A stretch of DNA of 16,684 bases from Chloroflexota bacterium. GTDB taxonomy: Bacteria; Chloroflexota; Dehalococcoidia; UBA3495. How positions within the stretch are numbered: position 1 is the first letter of the stretch; every line of letters begins with the position of its first letter. Shown piece by piece: positions 14,811-16,684 of this stretch. Under the pieces are notes generated by a model. The model did no database searches, was not told the origin of the DNA, and saw only the letters and a program-made list of their open reading frames with translations. The stretch covers positions 5,499 to 22,182 of the forward strand of contig PAMF01000020.1 in the NCBI GenBank assembly GCA_002707185.1. Reading direction: 5' to 3'. The position numbers and the translations under genes are program-made.

Positions 14811-15656
14811 ATGAATATCGGCGTAAGCGCAATGGCGAGCGACAGACATGGTGACATTGGATCAGTCGCTAAAAAGGTAGAGGAAGTAGGATTTGAATCC
14901 ATCTGGTTGCCGGAACATCCAGTAATACCAGTTAATCATAACAGCAAATATGGTGGTACCCCCGATGGATCTATCCCACCGCACATGTACTCTATGCCTA
15001 ATCCATTTATAGCGTTAGCCCGCGTCTCAGCAACTACTACAACATTGAAATTAGGAACCGGAATTTCACTGGTCACCGAGCATAATCCTATAGATTTAGC
15101 CAAGGAAATCGCTACATTAGATCATTATTCATCTGGTAGATTCCTGTTTGGCATAGGAACCGGTTGGTTCAGGGAAGAAAGCGAGATAATGGGTGCAGAC
15201 TTTGACCACAGATGGACCCAGGCACGCGAACATGTACTAGCAATGAAAGAACTGTGGACTAAAGAGCAAGCCGAATTTCACGGTAGTTACGTCAACTTTC
15301 CGCCGGTCTACTGTAATCCCAAGCCATCTCAACTTCCCCATCCTCCAGTTTTATTGGGCGGTAACGCAAAAAACGTACTACAACGAGTCGTGAGATGGGG
15401 GGATGGATGGCTTCCCCTCGGAGTCTCACCTGAAGATATAAAAAAGGCCAGAGCCACATTATCAGAACTAGCAGAGACAATTGGCAGGGATCCTAATTCA
15501 ATCTCTATTACTGTATTCGGACAGCCACCAGACAAGGATCTCATAGAGCAATTTGAAGAAGCTGGTGCTGATAGGGTCTTACTACGATTAGCCGGCGACA
15601 GTGAAGAGGCATTATTAGTGGATGCGGAAGAGAAAGCATCCGCAGTTTTCCGGTAG
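14811..15656 (+). CDS. LLM-class F420- or FMN-dependent oxidoreductase (TIGR03619-like)
   Basis: A 281-residue luciferase-like TIM barrel of the size and pattern of the actinobacterial and Chloroflexota TIGR03619 group, which are predicted F420-dependent. Motifs are MNIGVSAMASDRHGDIG, GFESIWLPEHPVIP (27-40), TTTTLKLGTGISLVTEHNP (75-92), TLDHYSSGRFLFGIGTGWFREE (102-123) and, later, PVLLGGNAKNVLQRVVRWGDGWLP. The cofactor cannot be fixed by eye: the conserved DH..GR..FG.G.GW segment occurs in both F420 and FMN members. A GAGGAG ribosome binding site precedes the ATG. It follows the HTH gene closely, and 374 bases separate it from the next gene. The substrate is unknown. Confidence 0.9.
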   Translation: MNIGVSAMASDRHGDIGSVAKKVEEVGFESIWLPEHPVIPVNHNSKYGGTPDGSIPPHMYSMPNPFIALARVSATTTTLKLGTGISLVTEHNPIDLAKEIATLDHYSSGRFLFGIGTGWFREESEIMGADFDHRWTQAREHVLAMKELWTKEQAEFHGSYVNFPPVYCNPKPSQLPHPPVLLGGNAKNVLQRVVRWGDGWLPLGVSPEDIKKARATLSELAETIGRDPNSISITVFGQPPDKDLIEQFEEAGADRVLLRLAGDSEEALLVDAEEKASAVFR

Positions 15657-15773
15657 GCGCGATGAGAAAATATCTCAGACCGGCTAGTCGGGACATTATC
15701 CATTTAATATTTTCATTACCTAGGTTTCTGACTTAACAAGCACGGAGTTTTTATTCAGCAAAATTACATAACA

Positions 15774-15789
15774 AATTCCACATGGAATT
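15774..15789. promoter_or_regulatory. perfect 16-bp dyad, possible operator
   Basis: AATTCCA and TGGAATT form perfect 7-base arms around a 2-base centre. No T-run follows, so it is not an obvious terminator. It ends 15 bases before a -35-like TTGACT, the place where an activator would bind. Short dyads occur by chance, so confidence is limited. Confidence 0.35.
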
Positions 15790-15804
15790 AACCTAATAAC
15801 CCCG

Positions 15805-15833
15805 TTGACTAGGGCAAAAAGAGGCAATAAACT
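15805..15833 (+). promoter_or_regulatory. putative promoter for the transketolase-like gene
   Basis: TTGACT (15805-15810) and TAAACT (15828-15833) are spaced by 17 bases; 5 of 6 and 4 of 6 bases match the sigma70 consensus. Transcription would begin near 15840, giving an unusually long leader of about 190 bases before the ATG at 16031. Confidence 0.4.
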
Positions 15834-15839
15834 GGCCAA

Positions 15840-15989
15840 TTAGACACCATGGAGTTTGGCAACATGGGCCAAGTCATTTTTGACTCGTTCAATATCCGAT
15901 TAAAACTGCGGAATATCAGTTGCACTCCGATCCGCAATCGAACAGATGGCGTCACAAGTTGGGTTACCAATACGGGGAATCAACAGATC
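15840..15989 (-). pseudogene. possible decayed gene 3' end, minus strand
   Basis: Read leftward from about 15989, one frame gives LLIPRIGNPTCDAICSIADR, then SATDIPQF, a TAA, and then SDIERVKNDLAHVAKLHGV before a final TAA. The amphipathic ending looks like a real protein C-terminus, and changing one base of the internal TAA would restore a continuous frame. A TAG bounds the segment at the other end, so the rest of the gene is missing. The family is not recognised. The same bases read on the + strand give a less protein-like 49-codon ORF. Chance cannot be excluded. Confidence 0.3.
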
Positions 15990-16030
15990 CTAGAATAGAA
16001 ATAATTTAATAAGGAAGGGAGCAAGGGATA

Positions 16031-16684
16031 ATGCCAGCCAATAATTCTACCGGTTCGGTCACAGTCAATAGTGTTACGCTAGAAAGTCAAATTAATCGGA
16101 ATGATGTAACCCTGTCTGACTATGATAAAGATAGACTAGAAGATGTTGGGTTTGTTACCGCTATGACCCTGGTCCTTATGGGGAATTACGCACAGACCGG
16201 ACATTTCGGAGGACCGTTAGCCTACACTCCATACACAGTTGCTTCGCACCTGGTCGGACCTGAACTGGGCGGTCTGAAATTTGATTACAGACGACCAAAA
16301 CATCCCTATGCGGATAAATTCATGTTGGCGGGGGGTCACAACGCTCCGGTCACGTATGCACTGTGGATTATTATGGGTGAAGCGTTAGCTAAGAAACATG
16401 CTGTCACAGGAGATTCCCGTTATTCTGTTGACCCGAACCTGGGGATGCTTTCCATAGATGTACTTGGTTTTAGGAGAGGCAAAGCAGCATTAGAAACACT
16501 TTTGGAAGAGAACGGGCTAACAGACCATCCCTTAATGTCACAAGCCAAATTACGCGGCATACGTGCACTCGCAGGACATTCTGAAACGACAGATATGACT
16601 AACGACGTAAATGGTGGCCCATCTGGGATAGGAATAGCCACAGCCGCAGGTAAAGCCGCCTTCTGGGACATGGTAGGTGCACCA
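16031..16684 (+). CDS. transketolase-like thiamine-diphosphate enzyme, N-terminal part (3'-truncated)
   Basis: The first 218 residues of a ThDP-dependent enzyme, open to the window edge. An N-terminal extension of about 40 polar residues precedes the domain. TGHFGGPLAYTPYTVASHL (56-74) matches the GH.G.PL motif of the transketolase N-domain; DKFMLAGGHNAPVTYALW (95-112) matches the ...S.GH....YA. segment, with His58 and His103 in the ThDP-contact positions. AGHSETTDM and NGGPSGIGIATAAGKA (181-208) match the P.H.E......G..G.G...A.G.A motif. The GDG motif lies beyond the window. The segment between residues 124 and 180 is longer than in classical transketolase. It could be a transketolase, a DXS-like or an AceE-like E1 enzyme, so the exact reaction is open. 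A purine-rich ribosome binding site, GCAAGGGATA, precedes the ATG. Confidence 0.82.
   Translation, partial: MPANNSTGSVTVNSVTLESQINRNDVTLSDYDKDRLEDVGFVTAMTLVLMGNYAQTGHFGGPLAYTPYTVASHLVGPELGGLKFDYRRPKHPYADKFMLAGGHNAPVTYALWIIMGEALAKKHAVTGDSRYSVDPNLGMLSIDVLGFRRGKAALETLLEENGLTDHPLMSQAKLRGIRALAGHSETTDMTNDVNGGPSGIGIATAAGKAAFWDMVGAP

Larger units (their letters stand above)
15657..16030. other. 374-bp gap with promoter, dyad and a possible gene remnant
   Basis: No confident gene is seen here. The stretch holds a perfect inverted repeat at 15774-15789, a promoter-like pair at 15805-15833, and a minus-strand segment (15840-15989) that reads like protein but is broken by an in-frame stop. On the + strand a 49-codon ORF from 15849 (MEFGNMGQV...) is open but has no ribosome binding site. 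The last 20 bases carry an AAGGAAGGGAG-type purine run before the transketolase-like gene. Confidence 0.6.

Noticed and set aside
15329..15703. 124-codon minus-strand ORF
   Set aside because: It mirrors the LLM gene; its Ser/Ala-rich composition is typical of an antisense shadow.
16420..16671. 83-codon minus-strand ORF
   Set aside because: It is antisense to the transketolase-like gene, whose motifs are clear, and its Ser/Pro-rich peptide resembles no family.
1..16684. tRNA genes, CRISPR repeats, insertion sequences or attachment sites
   Set aside because: Nothing in the gaps folds or repeats as these elements do; gaps are mostly under 100 bases and no transposase or integrase is encoded.

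Overview
The window reads as a gene-dense bacterial chromosome segment of moderate GC. It carries no rRNA, tRNA, CRISPR array or recognisable insertion sequence. It encodes about 17 proteins, and two of these run off the window ends. The outstanding theme is flavin chemistry. There are three luciferase-like (LLM) flavin or F420 oxidoreductases, one acyl-CoA-dehydrogenase-fold monooxygenase, two unrelated flavin reductases and a nitroreductase. Hydrolases for amide, carbamoyl and related bonds come next in number. Many flavin monooxygenase paralogs in one neighbourhood, with amidases and amidohydrolases, recall the marine SAR202-type Chloroflexota. That placement is an inference from gene content and is not demonstrated.

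Left region (1-6450). A truncated HSL-type alpha/beta hydrolase is followed by an HsaA/DszC-like monooxygenase and a lone receiver-like protein, all on the + strand. Converging on them is a minus-strand operon read from 5244 down to 2252. It encodes an MsnO8/YhbW-type LLM oxidoreductase, an NtaA/SoxA/DszA-type monooxygenase and an NADPH:FMN reductase. The last two genes are one base apart, as expected for a two-component oxygenase and reductase pair. A 60-codon open frame without a standard start overlaps the first gene of this operon by TTGA. On the + strand a YfcE-like phosphoesterase and a small nitroreductase follow.

Middle region (6471-8976). Two minus-strand genes encode a SAM-dependent methyltransferase and a class III PLP aminotransferase. 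A divergent intergenic region of about 300 bp holds a good TATAAT promoter for the aminotransferase and a plausible promoter for the operon to its right.

Right region (8977-14177). Five + strand genes lie close together: an N-carbamoyl/ureido M20 amidohydrolase, a RutF/HpaC-type flavin reductase (preceded by a 28-codon ORF with an ATGA overlap), a small cupin, an AMI1-like amidase and a YtcJ-type amidohydrolase. Taken with the divergent aminotransferase, this looks like a salvage or degradation module for organic nitrogen. It would release ammonia and carbon from ureido or amide compounds, and the reductase would supply reduced flavin to an oxygenase encoded elsewhere. The substrate is unknown.

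Right end (14355-16684). A small HTH protein with a His/Cys putative zinc site is followed by a TIGR03619-like LLM oxidoreductase. After 374 bp without a confident gene comes the N-terminal part of a transketolase-like thiamine-diphosphate enzyme. That gap contains a promoter candidate, a perfect dyad and a possible minus-strand gene remnant.
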